DNA of 35,992 nt, taken from IMG/VR virus record IMGVR_UViG_3300006030_000052, positions 1 to 35,992 of that record; one strand, 5' to 3'. The position numbers and the translations under genes are program-made. The notes beneath the pieces were generated by a model that saw nothing but the letters and a program-made list of their open reading frames with translations, was not told where the DNA came from and did no database searches. This document shows, one piece after another, positions 6,083 through 14,800 of this stretch. The first letter of the stretch is position 1. The number at the start of each line of letters is the position of its first letter. Origin of the DNA: a virus.

Positions 6083-6328
6083 TTAATCCTTTTTGTTCTT
6101 TTCGTCAAATTCTTTCATTAATTCTTCGGCAAGTCTCATAGATCTTCTATGAATTAACCAACGAACAATAAAGTTACTTGGTGAATGAAGTGCCCACCAC
6201 TTTACCTTCTCATATTGAACTTGTACTAATTGAGTCAATAGATAAAATCCTCTTGCAATTGAAGAATCTGTAAGAATCAAATAACCAATACAAAAGAAGA
6301 TGATAAAGTAGATATAAGAAGCATTCAT
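6083..6328 (-). CDS. Small membrane protein, 81 aa
   Basis: It begins MNASYIYFIIFFCIGYLILT. Residues 4-20 are a clear transmembrane segment, followed by a helical, basic and acidic cytoplasmic part ending KEFDEKNKKD. The start overlaps the upstream stop (ATGA). Probably an inner-membrane phage protein; role unknown. Confidence 0.65.
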   Translation of the reverse strand: MNASYIYFIIFFCIGYLILTDSSIARGFYLLTQLVQVQYEKVKWWALHSPSNFIVRWLIHRRSMRLAEELMKEFDEKNKKD

Positions 6329-6501
6329 TGTTTTAAATTATTTGGTTTGATAATCAACGGGCAAGAAGGAACCGTCTTACGAAGTTCATTGATAATTTCC
6401 ATTTTTTGTTTTGGACTTAATAATGAAATATCAATCAGACGATTTGAAATTTCTATGACCTGTTTGCAGGATAGAATTGTTGTGAGAAGTAGAGTTCCCA
6501 T
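6325..6501 (-). CDS. Hypothetical protein, 58 aa
   Basis: It begins MGTLLLTTILSCKQVIEISN and ends PLIIKPNNLKQ. It is preceded by an AGGGA ribosome site and by a late-type GATAAATA motif at 6533-6526. Its stop overlaps the next ATG. Small proteins with a 'CxxxxxIxxRI' helix of this kind occur in cyanophages, without known function. Confidence 0.6.
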   Translation of the reverse strand: MGTLLLTTILSCKQVIEISNRLIDISLLSPKQKMEIINELRKTVPSCPLIIKPNNLKQ

Positions 6502-6525
6502 AGGACTGTTCCCTATGTATAAAAA

Positions 6526-6533
6526 TATTTATC
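6526..6533 (-). promoter_or_regulatory. Late-promoter-like GATAAATA
   Basis: NATAAATA is the T4 gp55/gp33-dependent late -10 motif. This copy is 24 nt upstream of the ATG at 6501 and overlaps the end of the previous gene. Supported by motif and position only. Confidence 0.5.
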
Positions 6534-6735
6534 GTGCAAATCCTTCACTCTTTATTTTTTTCTTATCTTTAACAATAATAAAATCCAAAAAATCTGGAAT
6601 TTGAGAATTCACGAACCAATATCCCTGAGCGTCCTCCCAATCATTGAAAAATAACTTTTTACCATTTTTCAGTACAACTTCGTAGTTGTGTCTATCATAA
6701 GGAGTATCAGATGTACATTTAAATGTTTGACTCAT
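6529..6735 (-). CDS. Hypothetical protein, 68 aa
   Basis: It begins MSQTFKCTSDTPYDRHNYEV, followed by LKNGKKLFFNDWEDAQGYWF, a small mixed domain. It shares ATGA with the upstream gene. It looks like a conserved small cyanophage protein, but no function is known to me. Confidence 0.65.
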   Translation of the reverse strand: MSQTFKCTSDTPYDRHNYEVVLKNGKKLFFNDWEDAQGYWFVNSQIPDFLDFIIVKDKKKIKSEGFAR

Positions 6736-6962
6736 AAAAATTTTTCCAAATTTGTTGTTGCCTTCTTTCTTGATATCTTGATTTGCTTATCAATATAAGA
6801 TTTTGCCGTCTTATAATTGTTTGCGGTATGGACCTGTTGTCCCTTATAGACGATAATATACTTATTACCACAAGGAATTGCCGCCCATTCCATATCCTTA
6901 CTCACAAATCCGTTTGGATCTCCTGGAGTAGGATTCAATAGAGTTTCATTTTGAATGTTCAT
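6732..6962 (-). CDS. Hypothetical protein, 76 aa
   Basis: The start is placed at ATG 6962-6960 (MNIQNETLLNPTPGDPNGFV), which forms TAATG with the upstream stop. The frame is open further, to 7085, but that part is a Cys/Ser-rich shadow of the 46-aa gene. The C-terminus is basic (ISRKKATTNLEKFL). A segment EWAAIPCGNKYIIVYKGQQV looks like a small beta domain. Function unknown. Confidence 0.65.
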   Translation of the reverse strand: MNIQNETLLNPTPGDPNGFVSKDMEWAAIPCGNKYIIVYKGQQVHTANNYKTAKSYIDKQIKISRKKATTNLEKFL

Positions 6963-7102
6963 TAAAATACAATCGTAGAGGACATTACTCGGGCATTTGG
7001 ATATTGAGCAAGAGCAACCCGAATCGCTTCTTGGCGATCCCGAGCATAACATTCCACATAGAATGTCTGTCCACTTACCATGCATGTTACACGATGTTTC
7101 AT
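6962..7102 (-). CDS. Conserved micro-protein, 46 aa
   Basis: Starts at ATG 7102 and begins MKHRVTCMVSGQTFYVECYA, then RDRQEAIRVALAQYPNARVM. The strand-strand-helix layout and the arginine-rich helix look like real protein, in contrast to the Cys-rich alternative frame over the same DNA. It lies 7 nt after the helicase stop and overlaps the next start in TAATG. Function unknown. Confidence 0.65.
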   Translation of the reverse strand: MKHRVTCMVSGQTFYVECYARDRQEAIRVALAQYPNARVMSSTIVF

Positions 7103-7109
7103 AATAAAC

Positions 7110-8336
7110 TCACTTAGTAATGGTAGAAACTACAGGTTGACCCTGAACAAAAATCGTGTCAGAGACACTTTGAAGTCGTCGGGCAGTTGAGATACCAGTG
7201 TTATTATACACGGGAACATGAATGAATCCATGAGGTTTGTGATAGTTGTCCAACTGTCCAGGAGTCAGAGAACCCTCTGAGAGGCGCCTAGAATCGTCTG
7301 GATGGAGGCGAATCACCCGCCCAATAGTCTGCGCCATAGACGTGATGTCGAGGTTCCTCATGAGCACACAGGAGGTCAATCCTGGGCAATCAATACCCTC
7401 TGATAGGATCGAATAATGAAGAATAATAAATTTCTTTTCTGGATCTGCACCATATACTTTCAGAGTATTCATGAACTCTTCACGATTCACCTTACGATTG
7501 TTAATGAATGCACCATACTTTGATGTCACCCACAGAACATCATAACCATAAGATTGCACTTCGGTCATAAAATCTGTTTCTGCAAGCATTCGAATCAATA
7601 CCTTAGTGTTTGGTGCTGCCACAAGAACCTTCTGCATATTATCCTCATTCAGAATCGTATCCAGAAGAGTCATACAATCACGCTCTGCGGCAAATTCCTT
7701 ATCACGAATTGAATCAATCTGTTTTGTTGTGATCTTAGGTGAAACAATAAAACCATGAGATACCATGTCGGATCCAGAAATATTCACAATCATCTGACCA
7801 TATACATGACTCCAATTCATTCCTGGTTTTTGATTCGTAGAATACTTAGGAGTTGCAGTATAAGAGTAGAAACGATTGGAAATCTCTGACAATTTTTCTA
7901 CATACGGAAAAAAGTCCTTACGAACAGAATTATGTGCCTCATCCATATGAACAGTATCAATCATGATATCTGCCTCAATCAAACGATGAAGTGAATGATA
8001 AGTTGTAAAGATAATCTTATGTCCAGATGTATTCTCAATCCAATTACGAATGATTTTTACATTCGTAGATGATTCATAAGAAGTATCACCACTATGACAA
8101 TGAAATACAGATGCATTGGTAATGTGCTCCATATATTCAGAACACAACTGATTAGCAAGCATCAATCTTGGTGAAACTACAACAATAGTTTGATTCTGAT
8201 ACTGTTCAAATTGTTTGATAGAGTCGTAAATTCCAATCAGAGTCTTACCTGCACCTGTGACTGCACAGATAATACCCTTAGAGTACTTCTTCATCTTATC
8301 AATGGCATTCTGTTGGTGAGGACGAAGTTGAATCAT
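7110..8336 (-). CDS. SF2 DEAH-type helicase, 408 aa
   Basis: A superfamily 2 helicase or translocase with both RecA-like lobes. Walker A is AVTGAGKT (residues 25-32), motif II DEAH (132-135), motif III YTATP (159-163) and motif VI QTIGRVIR (336-343). An early RPHQQNAI (Q-motif-like, 5-12) is typical of UvsW and type III-restriction-type enzymes. It is shorter than T4 UvsW (about 500 aa) and lacks an obvious N-terminal DNA-binding domain, so it may be a second phage helicase or a UvsW relative acting in branch migration or recombination. It is the first gene downstream of cassette F, 23 nt from the -10 box, which suggests early or middle expression. Confidence 0.9.
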   Translation of the reverse strand: MIQLRPHQQNAIDKMKKYSKGIICAVTGAGKTLIGIYDSIKQFEQYQNQTIVVVSPRLMLANQLCSEYMEHITNASVFHCHSGDTSYESSTNVKIIRNWIENTSGHKIIFTTYHSLHRLIEADIMIDTVHMDEAHNSVRKDFFPYVEKLSEISNRFYSYTATPKYSTNQKPGMNWSHVYGQMIVNISGSDMVSHGFIVSPKITTKQIDSIRDKEFAAERDCMTLLDTILNEDNMQKVLVAAPNTKVLIRMLAETDFMTEVQSYGYDVLWVTSKYGAFINNRKVNREEFMNTLKVYGADPEKKFIILHYSILSEGIDCPGLTSCVLMRNLDITSMAQTIGRVIRLHPDDSRRLSEGSLTPGQLDNYHKPHGFIHVPVYNNTGISTARRLQSVSDTIFVQGQPVVSTITK

Positions 8337-8359
8337 GGTCTTTGGTTGACTGTCCTGAT

Positions 8360-8416
8360 ATTATAGCAATAAAAAATCCCCTTTTCGGGGATGAAGTGGA
8401 CAGTTCTTAAAGTGTC
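8360..8416 (-). promoter_or_regulatory. Dyad-hairpin-(-10) cassette, copy F
   Basis: Dyad at 8399-8416 (GACAGTTCTTAAAGTGTC, the most symmetrical copy), a 33-nt spacer with a TCCCC/GGGGA hairpin, and TATAAT at 8365-8360. It drives the helicase gene. Unlike copies A-E, no stop codon of an upstream gene lies in or next to the dyad, so conservation of the dyad here is not due to coding. Confidence 0.75.
8371..8391 (-). terminator. Intrinsic terminator in cassette F
   Basis: A 5-bp GC-rich stem (8377-8381 with 8387-8391), a 5-nt loop and six T on the minus strand. It ends transcription coming from the fibre region before the helicase promoter. Confidence 0.7.
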
Positions 8417-8483
8417 TTATATAAGCTTAAACTCTCATCTTCAAAGGAGACAAAGGTAGTCTAGCAGTATTAGAGCACTTATG

Positions 8484-8813
8484 TCAAGTCTCTTTATTAT
8501 TTTCTTCTATTTCAATCACCATTTCTTCAAATGCCTTTTCCCAACCATCTAATGATTCTGTCCATTTGTTCAGTGGACAACTATCAAGGATAATTCTTGC
8601 TTTAGTCTCTAAAAAACATCCACATTCAAAACATCTTTGTTGTTCTGAATCATATTTGTCACACTTTTTACATATCTCCATCCTTTCGTTAAAAAGATTG
8701 TCGTCTGCAAATAAGTTTTTTCCTTCTGTGTTATTAAGGTGTTTAATTACATCTAAAGTAAATTTAGATAAATTTTTACCTTGTTCAATCAAAGAAGGAT
8801 ATTTTTTTTCCAT
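8484..8813 (-). CDS. Zinc-ribbon protein, 109 aa
   Basis: Residues 45-83 hold ICKKCDKYDSEQQRCFECGC, then CPLNKW (Cys 48, 51, 61, 64, 66, 79). This CxxC...CxxCGC...CPxxKW pattern is common in small phage proteins found near tail-fibre genes. The flanks are helical. It lies just after the adhesin gene in the same direction. It may be a fibre-assembly or regulatory protein; the zinc site is likely, the role unknown. Confidence 0.7.
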   Translation of the reverse strand: MEKKYPSLIEQGKNLSKFTLDVIKHLNNTEGKNLFADDNLFNERMEICKKCDKYDSEQQRCFECGCFLETKARIILDSCPLNKWTESLDGWEKAFEEMVIEIEENNKET

Positions 8814-8836
8814 GAATAAATTAAAAAATAACTGGT

Positions 8837-10078
8837 TTATTTAGCGCCTAATATTAAATCGGTTCTTCCACTGATTTGATAATTAGATCCAGTGACTGCT
8901 CTTCCAGGACTACCACCATCAGAACCATAATAGGCAGAAGCAGGTCCAACGTAATATGCATTTAACATAGATTGAATATCATTTCTTGTAGTTCCTCCAC
9001 CTTGTTTTGCCCAATCTGCACCATTGCCACCTTTTTTTCCATTCTCGCCAGTTGTTGCATAAGTAGGACAACTTGCAAGAGTTCCTGATGTTGGACCATT
9101 TGTTGCATCCAGTGTTATAATTGAATCTGACCTTGTTTGATTATAACCTTGCCCTAACCCACCATTACCACCAGTTCCACCAGGACCTCCAACTATATTC
9201 ACTGGATCATAAACTTCACACTCAGTTTTACTAATGCAAGTTTTACGACACCAAATAAAACAAGCACATCCGCCATTACTGTTATTTCCTCCTATTTTCC
9301 TTGCATCACGAGAATTATAAGTTACATTATTAATTGTAATAGGATTATCTGGATTTCCACAACTCGGATACCATTCACAGTTACAATTAGATCCTGTAGT
9401 ATATGTTCTTCTTACCCAACAAGGTCCATTAGGACCAGTCCAACCATCCGCACCTCTAGCACCTCCACCACCACCAGATTTAATTGATGAACCCTCATCT
9501 AATGTTATAATAATTTTTGCAGTTTCTCCAGATCCAATAGAATTTACATATAAAGCATTACCCCCCACCCCAGAATTTCTTGCCCCGCCTGCACCTAAAA
9601 TTTGACCACCATTTCTCAAATGAATTTGAAAATTATATGCTTCAGTATCAAAATATGCTGCAAATTTCGTGGCAGTTATGGATCCTATTGTGCCATCGAC
9701 ATAAAATACTTTTTTGACATTTTTATTTAAATTTGAATTCCAAGATTGTGAAGATATATCAATTCCATTTTTGGTGTTATCAGATGCATTATCATTTGTT
9801 CCAGACTGTATAATGTCATAATATTTAACTTTTCCACCATAAAATTGAGATACTTTCCAATTTTGTAATGATGAGATAGTGGAATTTTCAGTAGAATTTG
9901 GAACTATCGGATTTGATTCGGCGTTACTTGCATTTCTTAGTAATTCTGAAGCTTTAATCTGACCAGAATTTTCTTCTTTAAAATTATTTCTTAAGGAGGA
10001 AAATGAAATCGGAATTGATTTACTTGGGACATCATAAAATTTTCCAGATCCTTTGTTATAGGAAATAGTTACTGCCAT
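8837..10078 (-). CDS. Glycine- and cysteine-rich tail-fibre adhesin candidate, 413 aa
   Basis: Probably the receptor-contacting tip of a tail fibre. Residues 1-130 are a tail-fibre-like N-terminal domain (MAVTISYNKGSGKFYDVPSK). Residues 155-400 carry glycine-rich stretches (GGQILGAGGA 158-166; SGGGGGARGADG 201-212; GGPGGTGGNGGLGQG 297-311; GKKGGNGADWAKQGGG 348-362). This polyglycine layout resembles gp38-type adhesins of T-even phages. Between them, residues 220-287 contain nine of ten Cys (220, 232, 234, 240, 271, 273, 277, 281, 287; the tenth is 337), unusual for a phage fibre and suggesting metal sites or disulfides. It follows the two fibre genes. Confidence 0.7.
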   Translation of the reverse strand: MAVTISYNKGSGKFYDVPSKSIPISFSSLRNNFKEENSGQIKASELLRNASNAESNPIVPNSTENSTISSLQNWKVSQFYGGKVKYYDIIQSGTNDNASDNTKNGIDISSQSWNSNLNKNVKKVFYVDGTIGSITATKFAAYFDTEAYNFQIHLRNGGQILGAGGARNSGVGGNALYVNSIGSGETAKIIITLDEGSSIKSGGGGGARGADGWTGPNGPCWVRRTYTTGSNCNCEWYPSCGNPDNPITINNVTYNSRDARKIGGNNSNGGCACFIWCRKTCISKTECEVYDPVNIVGGPGGTGGNGGLGQGYNQTRSDSIITLDATNGPTSGTLASCPTYATTGENGKKGGNGADWAKQGGGTTRNDIQSMLNAYYVGPASAYYGSDGGSPGRAVTGSNYQISGRTDLILGAK

Positions 10079-10087
10079 ATTTTTATA

Positions 10088-11836
10088 TTAGTAAAGATCG
10101 TGCCAATTAGTTCCATCAAACGCCTGATGCTTATTGATACTAGAATTAAAAATAATTGCTCCGGGGGAAGTAGTCAATCCAGAAACATTATAAAATGTTT
10201 CTCTACCAGCATTACTTACAGTCGGTGGGATAAAATAAGCTAAAGAAGTTGCACTACCAACTAATCCAAAATCAAGTATTGATCTTGGGGAATAAGTTCC
10301 AAATCCAATTCCAGATCCTGCACTATTGGTTAATACTAAAGTTCCATTAAAAATGCGAAACGAATTATTATGAAGTTGAAAAGATCCTGTTTGCTCATCA
10401 CCTTCATAAAGGGCAGTTGTTCCAATTCCAATTGATTGGAATCTCGCAAACCCATTACACGCAAATTGTTCTTGGCCAATAATTGTCGTGTTAATTCCAA
10501 TACTATTGAATAGAGCGGTAGAAGTTTTAGCGTCTAATCCGACAGAAGGATTAGAACTATTAATTCCAATATTTGAAGTTACGTTTAATTTTTGTAATGT
10601 GGTAATTCCGGAATTATTATTTAAATTAGTATTAGAAATAATATCTGGATAATCGATATTTGCAGATAAAGTTCCATCTACAAATAAATCACTTTTTACA
10701 TACAAATTATCTTGAACTGTAACCGAACTAATACCTGAGGATCCTAAAAATACATTTCCAGTTGCAGTTAAAGTCCCATCATAATTTAAAGTCATCAATT
10801 CATTATTAGTTTGACCATAAATCCATCTAAACTTACCAGTATCAATTCCTACAACAGTCGTGTCTGCATGTAAATATAAATTAATATTTCCAGTATCATT
10901 ATTAATAATATCAAAAGTTTTTGATGCATTTCCAAATCTTAAAACTGCGGTACTTCTACCAACACCAACAGACTGCCCAATACTGATTCTTGATTGCCCA
11001 CTATCAGAAATAACTTCTAAGAGTGATCCAGAGGATTTTCTAATTTGTAATTCTGATGTTGGTAATGCCGTTCCAATACCAATTCTCCCAGAATTAAGGG
11101 CAGCAAATGCAGTTCCACCAGTTCCAACATGAGAGGTTGTAAATACTGTTGATACTCCAGTTGTTGAAAATCCACTATTGATCGAATTAACTGTTATATT
11201 TGCAGAAGTTGTGATCGAATGTGCAGTCGATGCAATGCCAGTTAAATTACCAACAAATCCCGATGATGCAGTAATAATACCAGAAACATTAATGTTTGAT
11301 GGTAATCTTGAATTATTAATTGTTCCAGTCAATTGTGAAGCATTAAGAGCAGTGAGATCTGCACCAGAACCACTGAAACTTGCTGCAGTTATAATTCCAG
11401 AATACGATGCATTTCCAGTTGAGTTAATTGTAACTCCAGTTCCAACTTGTAAATTTCCTCTTGGAATCGTAGTTCCTATACCAACACTAAAAGAAGTTGA
11501 AATGGTAGAATTTCCACTGTTTATATACCACCCATCAACCGCAATTGCGTAAATATCAGTTAGTCCAGAAGCACTTCCAGAAAAAGATGTCGCAGTGACT
11601 ACTCCAGAAACCGACAATCCTTGTGTGGCGGTTAAAAATCCTACTGTCGCAACTCCAGCATATAAATTATTCGTTGTTACAAGACCAACGACTTTTACAT
11701 TACCCCTAACATCTAAAAATTCAGTTGGAATTGACGTTCCAATTCCAACCAACCCATTAGGATTTACAATAAAATTATCATCATCAATCTGAACACCATT
11801 TCTAAGGTTAAATGCCTTTCTATAATTATTTGACAT
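10088..11836 (-). CDS. Repetitive tail-fibre protein, 582 aa
   Basis: A virion fibre protein of the type found in cyanomyoviruses. Imperfect repeats of the form (V/I)GIGTxxPxxxLxV recur through the chain (VGIGTSIPTEFLDVRG near 30, VGIGTTIPRGNLQVG near 118, IGIGTALPTSELQIR near 250, IGFGTYSPRSILDFG near the end). They are interleaved with GxxTAxSFSGSxxxLT repeats, the pattern of triple-beta fibre shafts. The C-terminal SSINKHQAFDGTNWHDLY resembles capping segments of other cyanophage fibres. A GATAAATA late motif lies just upstream, inside the end of the 1741-aa gene. Confidence 0.8.
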   Translation of the reverse strand: MSNNYRKAFNLRNGVQIDDDNFIVNPNGLVGIGTSIPTEFLDVRGNVKVVGLVTTNNLYAGVATVGFLTATQGLSVSGVVTATSFSGSASGLTDIYAIAVDGWYINSGNSTISTSFSVGIGTTIPRGNLQVGTGVTINSTGNASYSGIITAASFSGSGADLTALNASQLTGTINNSRLPSNINVSGIITASSGFVGNLTGIASTAHSITTSANITVNSINSGFSTTGVSTVFTTSHVGTGGTAFAALNSGRIGIGTALPTSELQIRKSSGSLLEVISDSGQSRISIGQSVGVGRSTAVLRFGNASKTFDIINNDTGNINLYLHADTTVVGIDTGKFRWIYGQTNNELMTLNYDGTLTATGNVFLGSSGISSVTVQDNLYVKSDLFVDGTLSANIDYPDIISNTNLNNNSGITTLQKLNVTSNIGINSSNPSVGLDAKTSTALFNSIGINTTIIGQEQFACNGFARFQSIGIGTTALYEGDEQTGSFQLHNNSFRIFNGTLVLTNSAGSGIGFGTYSPRSILDFGLVGSATSLAYFIPPTVSNAGRETFYNVSGLTTSPGAIIFNSSINKHQAFDGTNWHDLY

Positions 11837-11852
11837 CTTACATGGTTTTTAG

Positions 11853-14800
11853 TTATTTATCTTCAAAGTTCTTCTCAAGTTTTTCAACCTTATCTGAAAG
11901 TTCTTTAATTGCCTCTACAAGAAGAGGGACAATTTTATGGTAATCAACCGCCAAGTATCCATTATCTCTAGTTGTAACTGCTTCCGGAAGTATTTCAAGA
12001 ATTTCTTGAGCAATAACTCCAACATCATGACCAGATTTATTAGATTTTTCATTCCAATCAAATGTATTCCCACTAATTGAGAGTACTTTTGAGAGAGGAT
12101 CTTGAATTGATACAATATTATCTTTTAATCTTTGATCTGAAGTCCAGAATGCCGTAATATCATCTGTAACACTTAGAATACCACTAATTGTAGTATTGGT
12201 TTGTATTGCAACAAGACTTCCCGATGTAGCATTAAGTTTTAAATCGCCAGTTGCAGTATCAATAGTGTTATCATCAGTCTGAGCAATTCTAACTTCACCA
12301 ATATGAGCATCACTGAATGGTTTAGATGCTGTTCCGAGATATGCACCCTCATCTTCATCAGGAACAATTCCAGTATTTAAAACAACCTCTCCATTGAAAA
12401 CTGATCCCGCAGACACAATCAATGAATCTGAAGAAGTATTTGCAATTCTAACTTTACCACTAAATGTTGATTGTGCCTTTGATCTGATTTCTTTATTAAA
12501 AGTGACCGGACCATTAAATTGAGAAAGAACTGCACCAGAAGTCCCTCCCTCAACTAAGAGTCTTTCTTTTACGGTGACCTCATCAAATACAACACTAAGT
12601 TTATTTGGGTCTTCTCCAGTTACGGTTGGTTTGGGAATATCATAAGAAACAACTTCACCACTGGTCGCTGAGGTCTTCGTGTTTCCGTTGAAGAGATCTC
12701 CATTATTATTGAGACCATTATAGGCAACAACGCCTCCAGAACGCTCCTGAGAGTTTGCCAGGAAGTTTTCTTGATCATTTAAAGTTTTAATCTGAACCTG
12801 AGGTAGTCCAGTTGAATAGTTACCAGGACCATATCCAAGATATTCAAATGTATGCCCAGATGCTCTTAGAATAGAAGGTCTATGAAAATCAACAGCAATT
12901 GGGTTAATTTCACGAATCAGTGAATTAGACTCATGATTTTCTCGACGAGTACCAAGAGATCCACGAATTACTGTTACAGAAGTGGTATTATTACCACTTG
13001 TAACTCTCATGATTTCATTATCAATTTGAATATAAGAACCAACAGAAAGTCGAGATGCATTTGCAATACTCAGGGTTGTTTCTGTTGTGATTGCTGACCC
13101 AAGAACAAAATTATCTTGATAGAATACAACTCCACGAGATCCAAAGTTCTCTCCTCTTATATCAGAAATTCCATCATTTGAAGAAAGACCATGTTTGAGA
13201 ATATAACCACCAGAAGCACTTAGAGATGTATTTGTAATAGATGTAAAACTATTATAAGAAAGTTTATCTTTTACCAAATAATTTCCAAGATTATTATTGG
13301 AAGAATCTATAACGGTAAATCTATTGCCCGCAAGTAAACCATGAGCGGATGATGTTGTAAAAGTCGTAATACCAGTTGTTGCACTATATGTTGGAGAACC
13401 ACTAATTTGAATCGAAGGACTTACAATAAATGCATATTGAGTTGTTGAAACTGTGGAATCACCTGAAGTTTTAGCAATTGAAATTTGATTTGCCGCAGGT
13501 ATTGAAGTAATTCGATAATGCCCATCAGATTTTGTTCCATCTCCAGTGAATTGAACAACATCTCCAATATTATTTGAAATACCAGTAGAAGTAATATTAA
13601 ATCTCGCATTACCATTACCCGCACCAATTACAGTTTGGTCAAAATAAAGATTTCCTGCAGAATATCCAGAACCAGGAGACATAACTGTTGCCGAAGTGAC
13701 GGCATTACCAGATACAACAACCTTTGCTGTTGCACCGCTCCATGATCCGGTTTGAGATCCATTTAGTAGTTTAACATTATAATAAGTTCCATTATTATAA
13801 GATGCTCCAGATGCACTTACGGTTCCTGTTGAAATTCCTGCAAGATTATGATTTCTTGAGAAAGTAATAGTCGCAATACCAGAAGTGGATACCACAGAAG
13901 AAATAGTAAGACCAATTCCAATAGTTTTAAATGCAAGATCAGTGGATTCTCTTGTGATACTCTTTTTAAGATCATTTGTAACTACAGCACCGATTGGGAA
14001 TCGTTTTGCATAAGTTTTTGCCGTATAAGGATTTGATTCAACATTATCACGGTCTAATTGTGGGTAGAGATCAACTGGAAGTTGACTGTATTTGAGATTT
14101 GTAAATTCTTCAGAGATTTTATTATTTGCATTGAGCACATAAAGATGATAAATTCCATCTTGTTGATTATAGATGTATGGAGAAATAATCTCGTTGCGAT
14201 AAACATAAAGATTTGACTTCCAATCATTTCTTTCGAATCTTGGAAGATTTTCATCTCTCGTTGAAGTTGTATCTGTGAATGTTCCTACATTGTGAATATC
14301 ACCAATAACATCCGTTGTGGAATATTTGAATGTATAAGAATCTGTAATATCTGTTACTTCAAATCTACCATTATATCCAACATTAAATGTTCCAGTTGAA
14401 TTTGTTGAGGACTTAACATTTTTAATATTCACATAATCGCCAATCTGAAGATTATGAGGAAGTTCGCAAACTATTGTTACAGTATTTGATGAGACAGAAC
14501 AATTTGAAATTAATCTAAGATTTCGATTGAAATCATAATCAGTACTGGCAATTGAAACTGTTGTAAAATCACTGGAACTTCTAGCACCAGTAGATTTCGA
14601 TTCTTGAATTACAAATCCTGACTCTGGATCTTTGGCATTTGAAAGTTCTTTTGGAATAACGACTCTGAATTTATAAAGTTTTTCATCAAGACTTCTTTCA
14701 TCGGAAATTCTTTTTACATAAACAAGATCCGTGGAAGTTCCAAATACTGAGGTTCCTCCAGATGCTAAAGCATTATAAATTTCATTATTTGCATTTGTAT

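Noticed and set aside
6963-7085. Cys/Ser-rich N-terminal extension of the 76-aa gene
   Set aside because: It is out of frame with the 46-aa gene at 6962-7102, which has a far more protein-like sequence and TAATG coupling; the ATG at 6962 is the better start.
8417-8483. Possible promoter (TTGACA near 8487-8482) and micro-gene before cassette F
   Set aside because: The matching -10 (TAGACT) is poor, and the only ATG downstream is followed by a stop after three codons; nothing else seen in this gap.
10860-11792. Three plus-strand frames of 65-124 aa opposite the 582-aa fibre
   Set aside because: They are antisense reflections of the repeated Gly/Thr/Ser codons of the fibre; no ribosome site or recognisable motif.
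10088-11836. DNA direct repeats or a CRISPR-like array in the fibre gene
   Set aside because: The periodicity is at the protein level (GIGTxxP motifs) with diverged codons and no constant spacer length.
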